The notes: a model not told the origin generated them from the letters alone. A stretch of 64,000 nucleotides of DNA from Rhodococcus wratislaviensis (GCF_900455735.1 NZ_UAUI01000012.1:55011-119010), one strand, 5' to 3'. Shown: positions 15,674-24,778, counted from the stretch's first letter. Translations and numbers: made by a program.

Positions 15674-17305
15674 CTAACTGACCAGATTCGCCGACGTGGC
15701 GCGGCGGAGTTTGCCCGACGACGTCTTGGGGATGCTGCCGGGGCCGAGGACGGCGACGGTGCGGGGTCGCACACCGACCTCGGAGAACACCGCATGCACG
15801 ACCTCGTGCTCGATGCGCTTGACCACTTCGGGGTCCTGGTAATCGTTGGTTTCGACCGCGACGGCGAAACTTTCCCGCTTCTGCCCCGCGTCGAGGCGGA
15901 CGGCCACCGCGTTGCCGGGACGCACTCCGGCGACGGTGCCCGCGGCCCGCTCGATGTCGGTCGGGTAGATGTTGCGGCCACCCATGATGATGACGTCCTT
16001 GACGCGACCGCACACGACGACGAGGCCCTCTTCGGTGAAGTAGCCGACGTCGCCGGTGTTCAGCCAGCCGTCCGCGTCCTGCGCGGGCTTGTGCCCGTCG
16101 ACCGTGATGTATCCGGGGGTGACCGCCTTGCCGCGGACCTCGATGATGCCGACACCGCGGGTCGGGAGCAGGTCACCCTCGCTGTCGACGACGCGCCCCT
16201 CCAGGTTCGGCACCATCTTTCCGAGAGTGGCGAGGGCACGCGCGTTCGGTTTGCTCGACGGGACGGCGCGTTGCATCGCCTCGAGGAGATCCGGGTCGAC
16301 GAGGTCGAGGACCTGGCCCTGATCCGGATCCGGGATGGAGACGGCGAGGGTGGTCTCGGCCATGCCGTAGACGGGGGCGAGCGCGGACGGGTTCAGGCCG
16401 AAGCGGGCGCCCGCGTCGGCGAGCTTGTTCATCGTCTCGGGGTCGACGGGCTCGGCACCGTTCCACATGTACCGGACGGTGCTGAGGTCGACGGCGCCGT
16501 CCTCCGCCTGCTTGAGGCGGCGGGCGAGCAGCGAGTACGCGAAGTTGGGGGCGGCTGTGACTGTGCCCTTGTACTTCCCCATCAGTTCCGCCCACAGCAG
16601 CGGCGTGCGGAGGAAGTCCATCGGGGTGATGCTCACGACCTCCGCGCCGACCTGCATCGGCACGCTCAGGAACCCGACCATGCCCATGTCGTGGAACAGG
16701 GGCAGCCAGCTGATCATCACGTCGTCCTCGATGGAGAACTTGATGCGGTCGATCATGGCGTACGCGTTGGTGTAGAAGTTCTCGTGCGTGATCTGCACGG
16801 CCTTGGGCGAACCGGTGGAACCCGACGTGAGCTGCTGCAGCGCGATGTCGCTCTCGAACGTCTCGACCGGGTCGGTCTCCGTGCCCTCGTTCAGCTCGGC
16901 CACCGTCACCACGGTGATGCCGCGCTCCTCCAGCAGCGGCTTGGCGGCGTCGAACGGCGCACCGAGGATGACGGCCTTCGCCTGGATCATGTTGATGACG
17001 GTCTCGGTGTCCTTGGCCCACACGGCCAGGTCGGTTCGCGGCGTCGGCTGATGCAGCATGGTGACGGACGCCCCGCGCATCCAGGTGCCCTGGCAGGAGG
17101 GTGCGATGTCGACGGGCTGACCGGCGAGGATGCCGATGGCGTCGCCGTGGCCGATACCCGTCTCGGCGAGCGCCCCCGCCATGCGGCGCGCGGCCTTGTG
17201 GATCTCGCCCCACGGCTGCCGCAGCGGCGCGTCGGGCTCACCCGTGTTGAGGCCACGGGTGCTGCTCGCCGCGGTCGCGTACATCTCGTCGGTGAACTTG
17301 CTCAC
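15674..17305 (-). CDS. Pks16-type acyl-CoA/acyl-AMP ligase
   Basis: The 543-residue adenylate-forming enzyme activates a fatty or related acid. It has the P-loop-like [53 protein letters not shown] and [18 protein letters not shown], and a C-terminal [12 protein letters not shown] carrying the catalytic lysine. Length and position next to pth/rplY match M. tuberculosis pks16 (Rv1013, 544 residues), named as a polyketide synthase but an acyl ligase by sequence. The start at GTG 17305 is chosen because AGGAGGA lies six bases before it. Whether the product is acyl-CoA or acyl-AMP cannot be told. It is divergent from prfC. Confidence 0.85.
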   Translation of the reverse strand: MSKFTDEMYATAASSTRGLNTGEPDAPLRQPWGEIHKAARRMAGALAETGIGHGDAIGILAGQPVDIAPSCQGTWMRGASVTMLHQPTPRTDLAVWAKDTETVINMIQAKAVILGAPFDAAKPLLEERGITVVTVAELNEGTETDPVETFESDIALQQLTSGSTGSPKAVQITHENFYTNAYAMIDRIKFSIEDDVMISWLPLFHDMGMVGFLSVPMQVGAEVVSITPMDFLRTPLLWAELMGKYKGTVTAAPNFAYSLLARRLKQAEDGAVDLSTVRYMWNGAEPVDPETMNKLADAGARFGLNPSALAPVYGMAETTLAVSIPDPDQGQVLDLVDPDLLEAMQRAVPSSKPNARALATLGKMVPNLEGRVVDSEGDLLPTRGVGIIEVRGKAVTPGYITVDGHKPAQDADGWLNTGDVGYFTEEGLVVVCGRVKDVIIMGGRNIYPTDIERAAGTVAGVRPGNAVAVRLDAGQKRESFAVAVETNDYQDPEVVKRIEHEVVHAVFSEVGVRPRTVAVLGPGSIPKTSSGKLRRATSANLVS

Positions 17306-17517
17306 AGTCTTCCTCCTGCACATACGGGTGTCCGAACGCAGAAACGATGAACTCCGGAGCGCCCCGACGACTCACCCATATAAATCCCTCACCGGCCTCC
17401 GATCGTTACTCCTCCCTGGATGTGACTGTGCTGCGAGTACGTGTTCGGCACCCGAGTAACCTGGTATGCGGCCACACGGCCTTCCTGCACGCATCACGTC
17501 CCCCGAGAGGTTCTTCG
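17306..17517. promoter_or_regulatory. Divergent control region between acyl ligase and prfC
   Basis: This 212-bp gap must hold promoters for both genes. An AT-rich ATATAAAT at about 17378 is the only -10-like element that stands out on the plus strand. No palindrome was found. Confidence 0.35.
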
Positions 17518-19221
17518 TTGACTACCCCGTCCGACTCGGCCGACACCATTCCAGCCGAGGGGGCGCCTGTCGCCACGTCCGGCTCACCGGAGGGGAAATC
17601 CGAGAAGGGTGTCCGGGCGGAGGCGTCACGTCGCCGAACGTTCGCCGTGATCTCCCATCCCGACGCCGGTAAGTCGACACTGACGGAGGCTCTCGCACTC
17701 CACGCGAAGGTCATCTCCGAAGCGGGTGCGGTCCACGGCAAGGCGGGCCGCAAGTCGACGGTGTCCGACTGGATGGAGATGGAGAAGGCCCGCGGTATCT
17801 CGGTCAGCTCCACGGCCCTGCAGTTCAACTACCGCTCGACCGAGGCGTCGGCGGACGACCCCGTCGACAACGTGATCAACCTGGTGGACACTCCCGGTCA
17901 CTCCGACTTCTCGGAGGACACGTACCGCGTTCTGACCGCGGTCGACGCCGCGGTCATGCTGATCGACGCCGCGAAGGGTCTCGAACCGCAGACGCTGAAG
18001 CTGTTCCAGGTGTGCCGTCACCGCGGAATCCCGGTGATCACCGTCATCAACAAGTGGGACCGGCCGGGCCAGACGCCGCTGGAGCTCCTCGACGAAATTC
18101 AGGAACGCATCGGTCTCACCCCCACTCCCCTGTACTGGCCCGTCGGGATCGCCGGCGACTTCCGGGGCCTGCTGCGGCGCGGCGAGGACGGTGCCCCGCG
18201 GGAGTACATCCGGTTCACCCGTACCGCGGGTGGCGCGAAGATCGCGCCGGAAGAGGTCATGGACGCCGACGCCGCCCTCGCGAAGGAGGGCTCCGAGTGG
18301 GAGACCGCCGCGGAGGAGAGCGAGCTGCTGTCGGCCACCGGTCAGGACCACGACCAGGAACTGTTCCTCGGCGGCCAGACGTCACCGGTGATCTTCGCGT
18401 CGGCGATGCTCAACTTCGGTGTCCGCCAGATCCTCGACACGCTCGTCGAGCTGGCGCCGCCGCCGCGCGCCCGGGAGGACGTCGGCGGCACCCCTCGCGA
18501 GGTCACCGACCCGTTCAGTGCGGTCGTCTTCAAGGTCCAGGCCGGAATGGACACCGCGCACCGCGACCGGCTGGCGTTCATGCGCATCGTGTCGGGCGTG
18601 TTCGAGCGCGGCATGGTGGTCACCCACGCCCAGACCGGCAAACCGTTCACGACGAAGTACGCGCAGACCGTGTTCGGTCGCGAGCGTTCGACCGTGGAAT
18701 CGGCGTACCCCGGCGACGTGGTGGGACTGGTCAACGCGACCGCGCTCGCCCCCGGCCACACCCTGTTCTTCGAGAAGAAGGTGGAGTTCCCGCCGATCCC
18801 GTCGTTCGCGCCGGAGCACTTCTCCATCCTGCGGGCGGAGAGCGCGGGCAAGTACAAGCAGTTCCGGCGGGCCGTGGATCAGCTCGACTCCGAGGGTGTC
18901 GTGCAGATCCTCCGCAACGACCTGCGTGGCGACGCCTCGCCGGTCATGGCGGCCGTCGGTCCGATGCAGTTCGAGGTGGTCGCGGCGCGGATGAAGGCCG
19001 AGTTCAACGTCGAGGCCCGGATGGAACCTCTGGGCTATGCGTTGGCGCGGCGCACCGACGCCGAGTCGGCCGACGAGCTGAACCGTCAGCGCGGCGTCGA
19101 GGTGTTCACCCGCTCGGACGGGGTGATGCTGGCTCTGGTCAGCGACAAGTGGCGCCTGCAGTACATCCAGAAGGAGCTGCCCGACCTCACGCTCGAGCCT
19201 CTCGTGGCCGCCGCCGACTAG
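17518..19221 (+). CDS. prfC: Peptide chain release factor 3
   Basis: The 567-residue translational GTPase recycles RF1/RF2 from the ribosome. G motifs are visible: AVISHPDAGKSTLTEAL (G1), RGISVSSTALQF (G2), LVDTPGHSDFSEDTYR (G3) and TVINKWDRPG (G4). The C-terminal RF3 domain includes FSILRAESAGKYKQFRRAVDQL and ends LEPLVAAAD. The start is taken at TTG 17518 behind GAGAGG; the first 40 residues are a low-complexity extension not found in E. coli RF3. The frame is open further upstream without support. A hairpin follows directly. Confidence 0.92.
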   Translation: MTTPSDSADTIPAEGAPVATSGSPEGKSEKGVRAEASRRRTFAVISHPDAGKSTLTEALALHAKVISEAGAVHGKAGRKSTVSDWMEMEKARGISVSSTALQFNYRSTEASADDPVDNVINLVDTPGHSDFSEDTYRVLTAVDAAVMLIDAAKGLEPQTLKLFQVCRHRGIPVITVINKWDRPGQTPLELLDEIQERIGLTPTPLYWPVGIAGDFRGLLRRGEDGAPREYIRFTRTAGGAKIAPEEVMDADAALAKEGSEWETAAEESELLSATGQDHDQELFLGGQTSPVIFASAMLNFGVRQILDTLVELAPPPRAREDVGGTPREVTDPFSAVVFKVQAGMDTAHRDRLAFMRIVSGVFERGMVVTHAQTGKPFTTKYAQTVFGRERSTVESAYPGDVVGLVNATALAPGHTLFFEKKVEFPPIPSFAPEHFSILRAESAGKYKQFRRAVDQLDSEGVVQILRNDLRGDASPVMAAVGPMQFEVVAARMKAEFNVEARMEPLGYALARRTDAESADELNRQRGVEVFTRSDGVMLALVSDKWRLQYIQKELPDLTLEPLVAAAD

Positions 19222-19244
19222 TGTCCACGAGCCGCTGACGAACG

Positions 19245-19285
19245 CTTCGACCATCGACGGGGTCCCGCCCCGCCGATGGTCGAAG
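19245..19285. terminator. Bidirectional hairpin terminator
   Basis: CTTCGACCATCG pairs perfectly with CGATGGTCGAAG around an inner GGGG/CCCC stem. It sits between convergent prfC and kdgD, ending 4 bp before the kdgD stop. Confidence 0.8.
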
Positions 19286-19288
19286 ACG

Positions 19289-20194
19289 TTACTGCGCCAG
19301 CACTTTCCGCCCCGCCGCCACGATCTGCTCCAATTCGTACCGGTGCTGCGCGCTGGCGTCGACGAGCGGCGCCCGGACCGATCCGGCGTCGAGGCCGGTG
19401 AACGTCACACCCGCCTTCACCAGCGCGACGGCGTATCCGGGAGTGGTGTCGCGAAGCCGGACCAGCGGATGGAAGAACTCGCGGTTGAGCGAGGCGACCA
19501 GTTCGGTGTCGTCCTCCTCGAGCGCCCGGTAATAGGCGAGAGACACATCCGGAGCGAATGCGAACGTCGCGGAGGAATAGAGCGTGACGCCGATGCTCCG
19601 GTAGGCCTGCTGCGAGACCTCCGCGGTCGGGAGTCCGTTGAAGAATTGAAATTCTTTGTCGCCGAGAGAATCACGCAGAGTACGCACGATTCGTGACGTC
19701 AGGTCGAGGTCACCGACGCCGTCCTTGAACCCGACGACCTTCGGCAGTCGCGCGACCGCGAGAGCACTCTGCTCGGTGAACTGACCGTTCGCGCGGTGGT
19801 ACACGATGACCGGGAGGTCACTCGCCTCCGACACCTGCTTCACGTACTCAACCAGGCCCTGCGCAGGCGCGCCGACGAGGTAGGGCGGCAGGAGCAGGAT
19901 GCCGTCCGCTCCCGCCTCCTCGGCGATGGCCACGAATTCCTTCGCGACGGGCAGGGCTCCACCGGCGCCGGCGAAGACCGGGACACGGCCCTTCGTGGCC
20001 GTGACGACCGTGTCCACCACGGTCCGGAACTCGGCCGCGGACAGCGCGTGGAACTCGCCGGTGCCGCACGCGGCGAACACTCCACCCGGCCCGGCCGCGA
20101 CGCCGGATTCGATGTGCTGTGCCAGTGCGGGAAGGTCGACGTCGCCGTTGCTGTCGAACGGTGTGACGGGGAAGAACAGAACTCCGTCAAGCAT
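19289..20194 (-). CDS. kdgD: 5-dehydro-4-deoxyglucarate dehydratase
   Basis: The 301-residue member of the DHDPS/NAL aldolase superfamily converts 5-dehydro-4-deoxy-D-glucarate to 2-oxoglutarate semialdehyde, water and CO2. FFPVTPFDSNGDVDL, FAACGTGEFHAL, VIVYHRANGQF with the conserved Tyr, and VVGFKDGVGDL with the Schiff-base lysine identify the KdgD branch rather than DapA. It lies 53 bp downstream of the ABC ATPase gene, same strand, so the two likely form one transcript. With uronate dehydrogenase and an enolase-superfamily enzyme nearby, it belongs to an oxidative uronate/aldarate route. The semialdehyde dehydrogenase that should follow is absent from the window. Confidence 0.9.
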   Translation of the reverse strand: MLDGVLFFPVTPFDSNGDVDLPALAQHIESGVAAGPGGVFAACGTGEFHALSAAEFRTVVDTVVTATKGRVPVFAGAGGALPVAKEFVAIAEEAGADGILLLPPYLVGAPAQGLVEYVKQVSEASDLPVIVYHRANGQFTEQSALAVARLPKVVGFKDGVGDLDLTSRIVRTLRDSLGDKEFQFFNGLPTAEVSQQAYRSIGVTLYSSATFAFAPDVSLAYYRALEEDDTELVASLNREFFHPLVRLRDTTPGYAVALVKAGVTFTGLDAGSVRAPLVDASAQHRYELEQIVAAGRKVLAQ

Positions 20195-20247
20195 GGTTGA
20201 CTCCTTGAATCATGGTCGGGTGTGGCAGTCGAAGAGCTGGGTCGCGA

Positions 20248-21327
20248 CTAGTCGACGAGTCGTTCACCGGTGACGGTGGAGAACAGGTGGGTGCGCTCTG
20301 CCGCGTACGACAGGGTGATCACCTCTCCGCGCCTCGGCGGGATGCGACCGTCGGCGCGAACGACGATGGGCTGCTTGCGCCCGTGGATGTCCGCCTGGCC
20401 GTAGACGTACGCGTCGGCGCCGAGTTCTTCGACGACGTCGATGGTGACGTCGAGTCCACTCCCGGTGGTGATCACGAGATCCTCCGGACGCACACCGAGC
20501 GTGACCGAGCTTTCGCCGATGCCCGCGATCGCACCACGCGGGACGGGGACCACGGAGCCGCCGAAGCTGACACCGCCGTCGACGAGGGGAAGTTCGAGGA
20601 GGTTCATCGCGGGCGAGCCGATGAAACCGGCGACGAAGACGTTGTTCGGGTGCTCGTACATGCGGCGCGGAGTGTCGCACTGTTGGAGCACTCCGTCTTT
20701 CAGGACGGCGACGCGGTCACCCATCGTCATGGCCTCGACCTGATCGTGCGTCACGTAGACGGTGGTGGTGGCGAGACGGCGCTGCAGCGCCGAGATCTGC
20801 GCACGGGTCTGGACACGTAGCTTGGCGTCGAGGTTGGACAGCGGCTCGTCCATCAGGAACACCTGCGGCTTGCGAACGATGGCGCGTCCCATGGCAACTC
20901 GCTGCCGCTGACCACCCGAGAGGGCCTTGGGTTTGCGGTCGAGGAACTTGGTGAGGTCGAGGATCTTGGCGGCATCCTGGACGCGACGCCTGATCTCGGC
21001 CTTGTCCTCACCGGCGATGCGGAGGCCGAAGCCCATGTTCTCGCCCACCGTCATGTGCGGGTAGAGGGCGTAGTTCTGGAAGACCATGGCGATGTCACGG
21101 TCCTTCGGCTGGAACTCGGTGACATCGTTGCCCCCGATGGCGATCGTGCCCCTGTCCACGTCTTCGAGTCCCGCGAGCATGCGCAGGGACGTCGACTTGC
21201 CGCAGCCGGACGGCCCGACGAGGACGAGGAACTCGCCGTCCTCGATGTCGAGGTCCAGGTGATCGACGGCGGCCTTGTCGCCGCCGGGGAACAACTTGGT
21301 GACGCCTTGGAATGCGACTGTTGCCAT
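20248..21327 (-). CDS. Sugar ABC transporter ATPase (UgpC/MsmK type)
   Basis: The 359-residue ATPase has Walker A VGPSGCGKSTSLRML, Q-loop MVFQNYALYPHMT, signature LSGGQRQRVAMGRAI, Walker B VFLMDEPLSNLDAKLR and the switch His in VYVTHDQVEAM. A C-terminal MalK-like regulatory domain runs from about residue 240 (VTLGVRPEDL). It should energise the two permeases and lipoprotein at 25-28 kb, although it sits apart from them and is transcribed with kdgD. ATG 21327 is preferred over an upstream extension that runs through the operator. A GTTC-N8-GAAT palindrome lies 71 bp upstream. Confidence 0.88.
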   Translation of the reverse strand: MATVAFQGVTKLFPGGDKAAVDHLDLDIEDGEFLVLVGPSGCGKSTSLRMLAGLEDVDRGTIAIGGNDVTEFQPKDRDIAMVFQNYALYPHMTVGENMGFGLRIAGEDKAEIRRRVQDAAKILDLTKFLDRKPKALSGGQRQRVAMGRAIVRKPQVFLMDEPLSNLDAKLRVQTRAQISALQRRLATTTVYVTHDQVEAMTMGDRVAVLKDGVLQQCDTPRRMYEHPNNVFVAGFIGSPAMNLLELPLVDGGVSFGGSVVPVPRGAIAGIGESSVTLGVRPEDLVITTGSGLDVTIDVVEELGADAYVYGQADIHGRKQPIVVRADGRIPPRRGEVITLSYAAERTHLFSTVTGERLVD

Positions 21328-21397
21328 GATGGTGGTGGTCCCTTCACCGGCAGGAACGTGCCGGACGATCCGAGTGGGAGTACGAAGCACGTGATTT

Positions 21398-21413
21398 GTT
21401 CACATACGTGAAT
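21398..21413. promoter_or_regulatory. Uronate-cluster operator, copy 1
   Basis: GTTCACATACGTGAAT, an inverted repeat GTTC-N8-GAAT with core TTCACATACGTGAA. It lies between the divergent ATPase and uronate dehydrogenase genes. A near-identical palindrome precedes the permease operon at 24763-24778. The IclR-family regulator at 29420 is the obvious candidate binder. Confidence 0.65.
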
Positions 21414-21429
21414 CTTCGTCAAGATAGTG

Positions 21430-21444
21430 ACTTCGTTTCGAAGT
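21430..21444. promoter_or_regulatory. Second palindrome before uronate dehydrogenase
   Basis: ACTTCG-TTT-CGAAGT is a perfect 6-bp-arm inverted repeat, 56 bp upstream of the udh start. It differs in sequence from the GTTC-N8-GAAC/T site and may bind another factor or be chance. Confidence 0.35.
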
Positions 21445-21499
21445 ATGTACTACCGTGATGTGCATTACAAGGCTTACTCCCAGAGAGGTACGAGAAGAC

Positions 21500-22324
21500 A
21501 TGACCGACACCGCCTCGCGTCTGCTGATCACCGGCGCCGCAGGAAACATGGGCGAGATGCTGCGACCCTTGCTCCGCAAGCCCGGCCGCACACTGCGTCT
21601 GTTCGACATCGCCGACATCACCGACACCGACCCCGAACACGAGGAGTTCGTCCAGGGCTCGGTCACCGACCGCGCGGCCGTCGCTGCTGCGGTCGACGGC
21701 GTCGACGCCGTACTTCACCTGGGCGGACTCAGCACCGAGGACTCGTGGGAGAACATTCTGTCCGTCAACGTGGACGGCACCCAGGCGGTGTTCGAGGCCG
21801 CCGTCGCACACGGCGTGACGCGCGTGATCGCAGCGTCGAGCAACCACGCCGTCGGCTTCTGGACACACGCGGAAGCCGGCTCGAACCCGCTGCCCGGCGA
21901 CGTCCCGCCGCGTCCGGACGGGTTCTACGGCTGGAGCAAGGCAGCAGTCGAGGCGCTCGGCCGGCTGTACCACGATCGCTTCGGGATCGACGTCGTCAAC
22001 CTGCGGATCGGCTCGAGCTTCGACCGGCCGCCCAACTACCGCGGTCTCGCCTCCTGGATGTCACCGGCCGACACCGCTCGCCTGATCGAGGCCGCACTGT
22101 CCGACTCCGCCAAGGGATTTCACACCGTGTGGGGTATCTCGCGGAACACGCGCAGCTGGTGGTCCGCAGCAGAGGGCGCAGCCATCGGGTACGAACCCCA
22201 GGACGACGCAGAGGTGTTCGCCGACGAGTTCCTGGCCGACCACGAATGGAGTTTCGACGACCCGATCCTCCAGCGTGTCGGCGGCGCGTTCTGCGACCAC
22301 CCGCTCGGACAACGGATGCGCTGA
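21500..22324 (+). CDS. udh: Uronate dehydrogenase
   Basis: The 274-residue NAD-dependent short-chain dehydrogenase/epimerase-type enzyme oxidises D-galacturonate or D-glucuronate to the aldarolactone. It has the nucleotide motif LLITGAAGNMGEMLRP, DAVLHLGGLSTED, SNHAVGFW, and the catalytic Tyr-x3-Lys in FYGWSKAAVEAL; length and these motifs match known Udh proteins. ATG 21500 is chosen over a longer reading because the extra residues show no similarity to Udh. It is divergent from ATPase-kdgD, with an operator between them. Confidence 0.87.
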   Translation: MTDTASRLLITGAAGNMGEMLRPLLRKPGRTLRLFDIADITDTDPEHEEFVQGSVTDRAAVAAAVDGVDAVLHLGGLSTEDSWENILSVNVDGTQAVFEAAVAHGVTRVIAASSNHAVGFWTHAEAGSNPLPGDVPPRPDGFYGWSKAAVEALGRLYHDRFGIDVVNLRIGSSFDRPPNYRGLASWMSPADTARLIEAALSDSAKGFHTVWGISRNTRSWWSAAEGAAIGYEPQDDAEVFADEFLADHEWSFDDPILQRVGGAFCDHPLGQRMR

Positions 22325-22370
22325 CGTCGAGCCGGGGTGGGCACCAGCGGTGGTGCCCACCCCCGATGCG

Positions 22371-23552
22371 TCAGAGGGAGTGGTCGCCGACGATGCGCCC
22401 CAATGCGTCGAGTTGCACCTTGTTGACCAACCCGAGGTGATAGAGGTGCAGCTCGTTGGCTCCGGCCGCGACCGTGGCCGCGACATGACCGCTCACGTCG
22501 TCGAGATTCTTCGGCGGCAACACCGACACGTAAGCGCCGACGTCGACGGTCTCTCCGACGATCGCCCGGGTGTCCTTCGTGACGGCGACGGTTTCGGCCG
22601 TCCCCGGCCAGGCCGAGACGAGCACGGCGTCGACGTCTCCCGAAGCAGCCGAGGTCAGCGCGGGCGACGGCCCGGTCTTCCAGGGGTTCGGGTGGCAGTG
22701 CAGCGTGACGCGGGCCGACGGGATCTCCGCACGTACGGCGCCGAGCACCGCACCCCGGAGCGCATCGGCGTCCGCGTGGCGCACGGACAGCACCGCGTCG
22801 GCCTCCGCCTCGCCGAGGACGTCGGTGATCGCGGCGTCCGCAGCGAGCGTCCCCATGGCCAGCGCGTCCACGCCGGAACGCAGCTTCGCGGTCATCTTGT
22901 CCGGATCGACGCCCCGCTCCGCCCACAGTGCGCGTTCTCGTTCGGTGCAGCTGATCGACATCAACGTGTCGCCGATGCCCGGAAATGCGCCGTCGGACTT
23001 CTCGTGCGGGCCGACGTGGGCGATCCCCAGCTGTCCGCACGCTTCGATCGACACCCCGTGCAGGTCGACACCGCGGACCGACTCCGCCGCCAGGGTGCGG
23101 GCGTAGCGGACGATGTCCGGATGCCCGGGCGCGAGCGCGTACGGGTAGCGGTCGCCGAAGCAGTTGACGACGGTGATGTCGGGATGCGCGTGCCCCAGAA
23201 TTGTGCTGTGGGACAGAACGATCCATGCGTTCACGCGGATGCCCGCGTCGATCAGGATGCGAGCCGCATCGGCGAACGCATCCTCGGATCCGCCCCACGT
23301 CGCCGCCCGGGCCGTGACCGGGTGTCCGTCCCACGCCGCAGGCCGGATGGGGCGGTACAGCGCGGCGTGATGCGCGTCGACCACCTTGTGGGCCGGATGC
23401 AACGGGGTTGCCGCGCGGGTCGAGTGATAGCTGGCGGCGAGCGAGATCTCGGCAACCCCGAGCGTGCGCGCTCGGTCGACGAAGTGCGGATCACCGAGCA
23501 CGTCCCACGGATACGCGTGCGCGACGATGCGATCGACTGTTCTTCCGGACAT
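22371..23552 (-). CDS. Unknown 393-residue protein of the uronate cluster, probably a TIM barrel
   Basis: I do not recognise this family. Strand-helix alternation and segments such as EISLAASYHST, RVNAWIVLSHST, TVVNCFGDRYPYALAPGHPD and VDLHGVSIEACGQLGI look like a TIM barrel similar in style to glycosidase-like or sugar-isomerase proteins. Conserved-looking charged or aromatic pairs (HAYPWD, NCFGDRYPY, HCHPNPWK, HLYHLGLVNK) could form an active site. There is no signal peptide, so it should be cytoplasmic. ATG 23552 follows GAGGGG. It is divergent from the hydrolase gene, 56 bp apart, and converges with udh. Its position argues for a role in sugar-acid or oligouronide processing, which is inference. 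Confidence 0.6.
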   Translation of the reverse strand: MSGRTVDRIVAHAYPWDVLGDPHFVDRARTLGVAEISLAASYHSTRAATPLHPAHKVVDAHHAALYRPIRPAAWDGHPVTARAATWGGSEDAFADAARILIDAGIRVNAWIVLSHSTILGHAHPDITVVNCFGDRYPYALAPGHPDIVRYARTLAAESVRGVDLHGVSIEACGQLGIAHVGPHEKSDGAFPGIGDTLMSISCTERERALWAERGVDPDKMTAKLRSGVDALAMGTLAADAAITDVLGEAEADAVLSVRHADADALRGAVLGAVRAEIPSARVTLHCHPNPWKTGPSPALTSAASGDVDAVLVSAWPGTAETVAVTKDTRAIVGETVDVGAYVSVLPPKNLDDVSGHVAATVAAGANELHLYHLGLVNKVQLDALGRIVGDHSL

Positions 23553-23600
23553 GCGGGTCCCCTCAACGGTTCGAGTACAGAGTTCGATAGACAAGACGGA

Positions 23601-23616
23601 GTTCACACATGGGAAC
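23601..23616. promoter_or_regulatory. Uronate-cluster operator, degenerate copy
   Basis: GTTCACACATGGGAAC keeps the GTTC-N8-GAAC frame of the two stronger sites and the first six bases of their core. It lies in the divergent 56-bp gap and overlaps the presumed hydrolase start codon. Confidence 0.35.
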
Positions 23617-24694
23617 ACACCTTTCGGCCGGCTGTCCACGACCGACCCCGGCCGACGCGCGTCGCGACGCCGTTCGCGAGGTCCTCGGCGTGACGGACGA
23701 ACCGACGGTGGGCACACCCGACGTGCGATATGGCAGGTCGTGGAGTCGACACGGTGTCGCAGGCCGCGAACTCACCTGGGCCGCCGGCGACGACGGTCCG
23801 GACACCGCGGGCTGGCTCCTGCGCCCCGACCACCCGGGCGAGACCACGGCTCGTCCCGCCGTGCTGCTCATGCACGCGCACGACGGCGTGAAGTTCTACG
23901 GCAAGGACAAGGTGGCGGACGGTCCCGACGGAGTCCCACCGGGCATTCGCGAACTCCGGACCCGCGGTTATGACGGCAGGGCAGTCGCGACTGCGCTCGT
24001 GCACGCGGGCTTCGTGGTACTCGTCCACGACGTGTTTCCGTGGGGTAGCCGGCGCGTGCCCTGGCCGGAACTACCGGACCGGGCCACAGCAGCCGGATAC
24101 GCCGCATTCCCACCCGGTCCGGACACTCCCGGGATCCGTCGGCGCCGATACGACGCGGCAGCCCGCGAGCACGAACACGGCCTTGCCAAAGCCGCCGCCC
24201 TGACCGGCACCTCACTGGCCGGCAAGGTCGTCGCCGAGGATCTTCGGGCGCTGAACGTGCTCCTCACGACGGACGGCGTCGATCCGAACAGGGTCGCGGC
24301 CACGGGATTCTCGGGCGGCGGCGCTCGTGTCGCACACCTGCTGGCGTGTTCGACACGCCTGCGAGCGGGGGTGATCACCGCGATGATGAGCACTTTCGCG
24401 GATGTCGCGGACGGCAGGGCAGACGATACGACGTGGCTGATGATCACTCCGGGCCTGCCGGCCGTGTGCGACTGGCCCGAGATCGCCGCGTGCCATGCGC
24501 CGCGGCCGCTGCTGGTTCAGTTCGCGCTGGACGACTCCCATTTCGGCCGGCAGGGGATGCGTGACTCCGAGGCCGTGCTGCGGCGCGGGTACGACGGGTC
24601 CGAGGCGCTCACCACGCAGTGGTTCGCAGGCGGACACCGGTTTTCGGCACAAATGCAGGTCGAGGCCGCCGAGTGGCTCGTCCGCAATGCCTAG
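23609..24694 (+). CDS. Alpha/beta hydrolase (dienelactone-hydrolase-like)
   Basis: The 361-residue cytoplasmic hydrolase has a nucleophile elbow ATGFSGGGARVAHLL (Gly-Phe-Ser-Gly-Gly), an acidic residue in VQFALDDSHFG and a histidine in FAGGHRFSAQ, forming a plausible Ser-Asp-His triad. The N-terminal RPAVLLMHAHDGVKF resembles dienelactone-hydrolase and acetyl-xylan-esterase folds. It lies inside the uronate island between the unknown protein and the ABC transporter operon. Uronate dehydrogenase makes a lactone and no SMP-30 or UxuL lactonase is present, so a lactonase role is possible; deacetylation of acetylated uronides is another. Both are inferences. The start may be later if the overlapping operator is real. 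Confidence 0.65.
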   Translation: MGTHLSAGCPRPTPADARRDAVREVLGVTDEPTVGTPDVRYGRSWSRHGVAGRELTWAAGDDGPDTAGWLLRPDHPGETTARPAVLLMHAHDGVKFYGKDKVADGPDGVPPGIRELRTRGYDGRAVATALVHAGFVVLVHDVFPWGSRRVPWPELPDRATAAGYAAFPPGPDTPGIRRRRYDAAAREHEHGLAKAAALTGTSLAGKVVAEDLRALNVLLTTDGVDPNRVAATGFSGGGARVAHLLACSTRLRAGVITAMMSTFADVADGRADDTTWLMITPGLPAVCDWPEIAACHAPRPLLVQFALDDSHFGRQGMRDSEAVLRRGYDGSEALTTQWFAGGHRFSAQMQVEAAEWLVRNA

Positions 24695-24704
24695 GCGGTC
24701 ACCC

Positions 24705-24733
24705 TTGACAGACCTTGTGACTGCCGTCATAGT
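24705..24733 (+). promoter_or_regulatory. Promoter of the sugar ABC operon
   Basis: TTGACA (24705-24710) is followed after 17 bp by CATAGT (24728-24733). The operator at 24763-24778 and an extra half-site TTCACATA at 24745-24752 lie directly downstream, the usual geometry for repression. Confidence 0.6.
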
Positions 24734-24762
24734 GAGTTCGACAATTCACATAGAGGACGTGA

Positions 24763-24778
24763 GTTCACATACATGAAC
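24763..24778. promoter_or_regulatory. Uronate-cluster operator, copy 2
   Basis: GTTCACATACATGAAC is a perfect GTTC-N8-GAAC inverted repeat, differing by two bases from the copy at 21398-21413. It lies 30 bp after the -10 of the ABC operon promoter. The remaining bases to the first permease (24779-24963) show no gene I would support. Confidence 0.7.
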
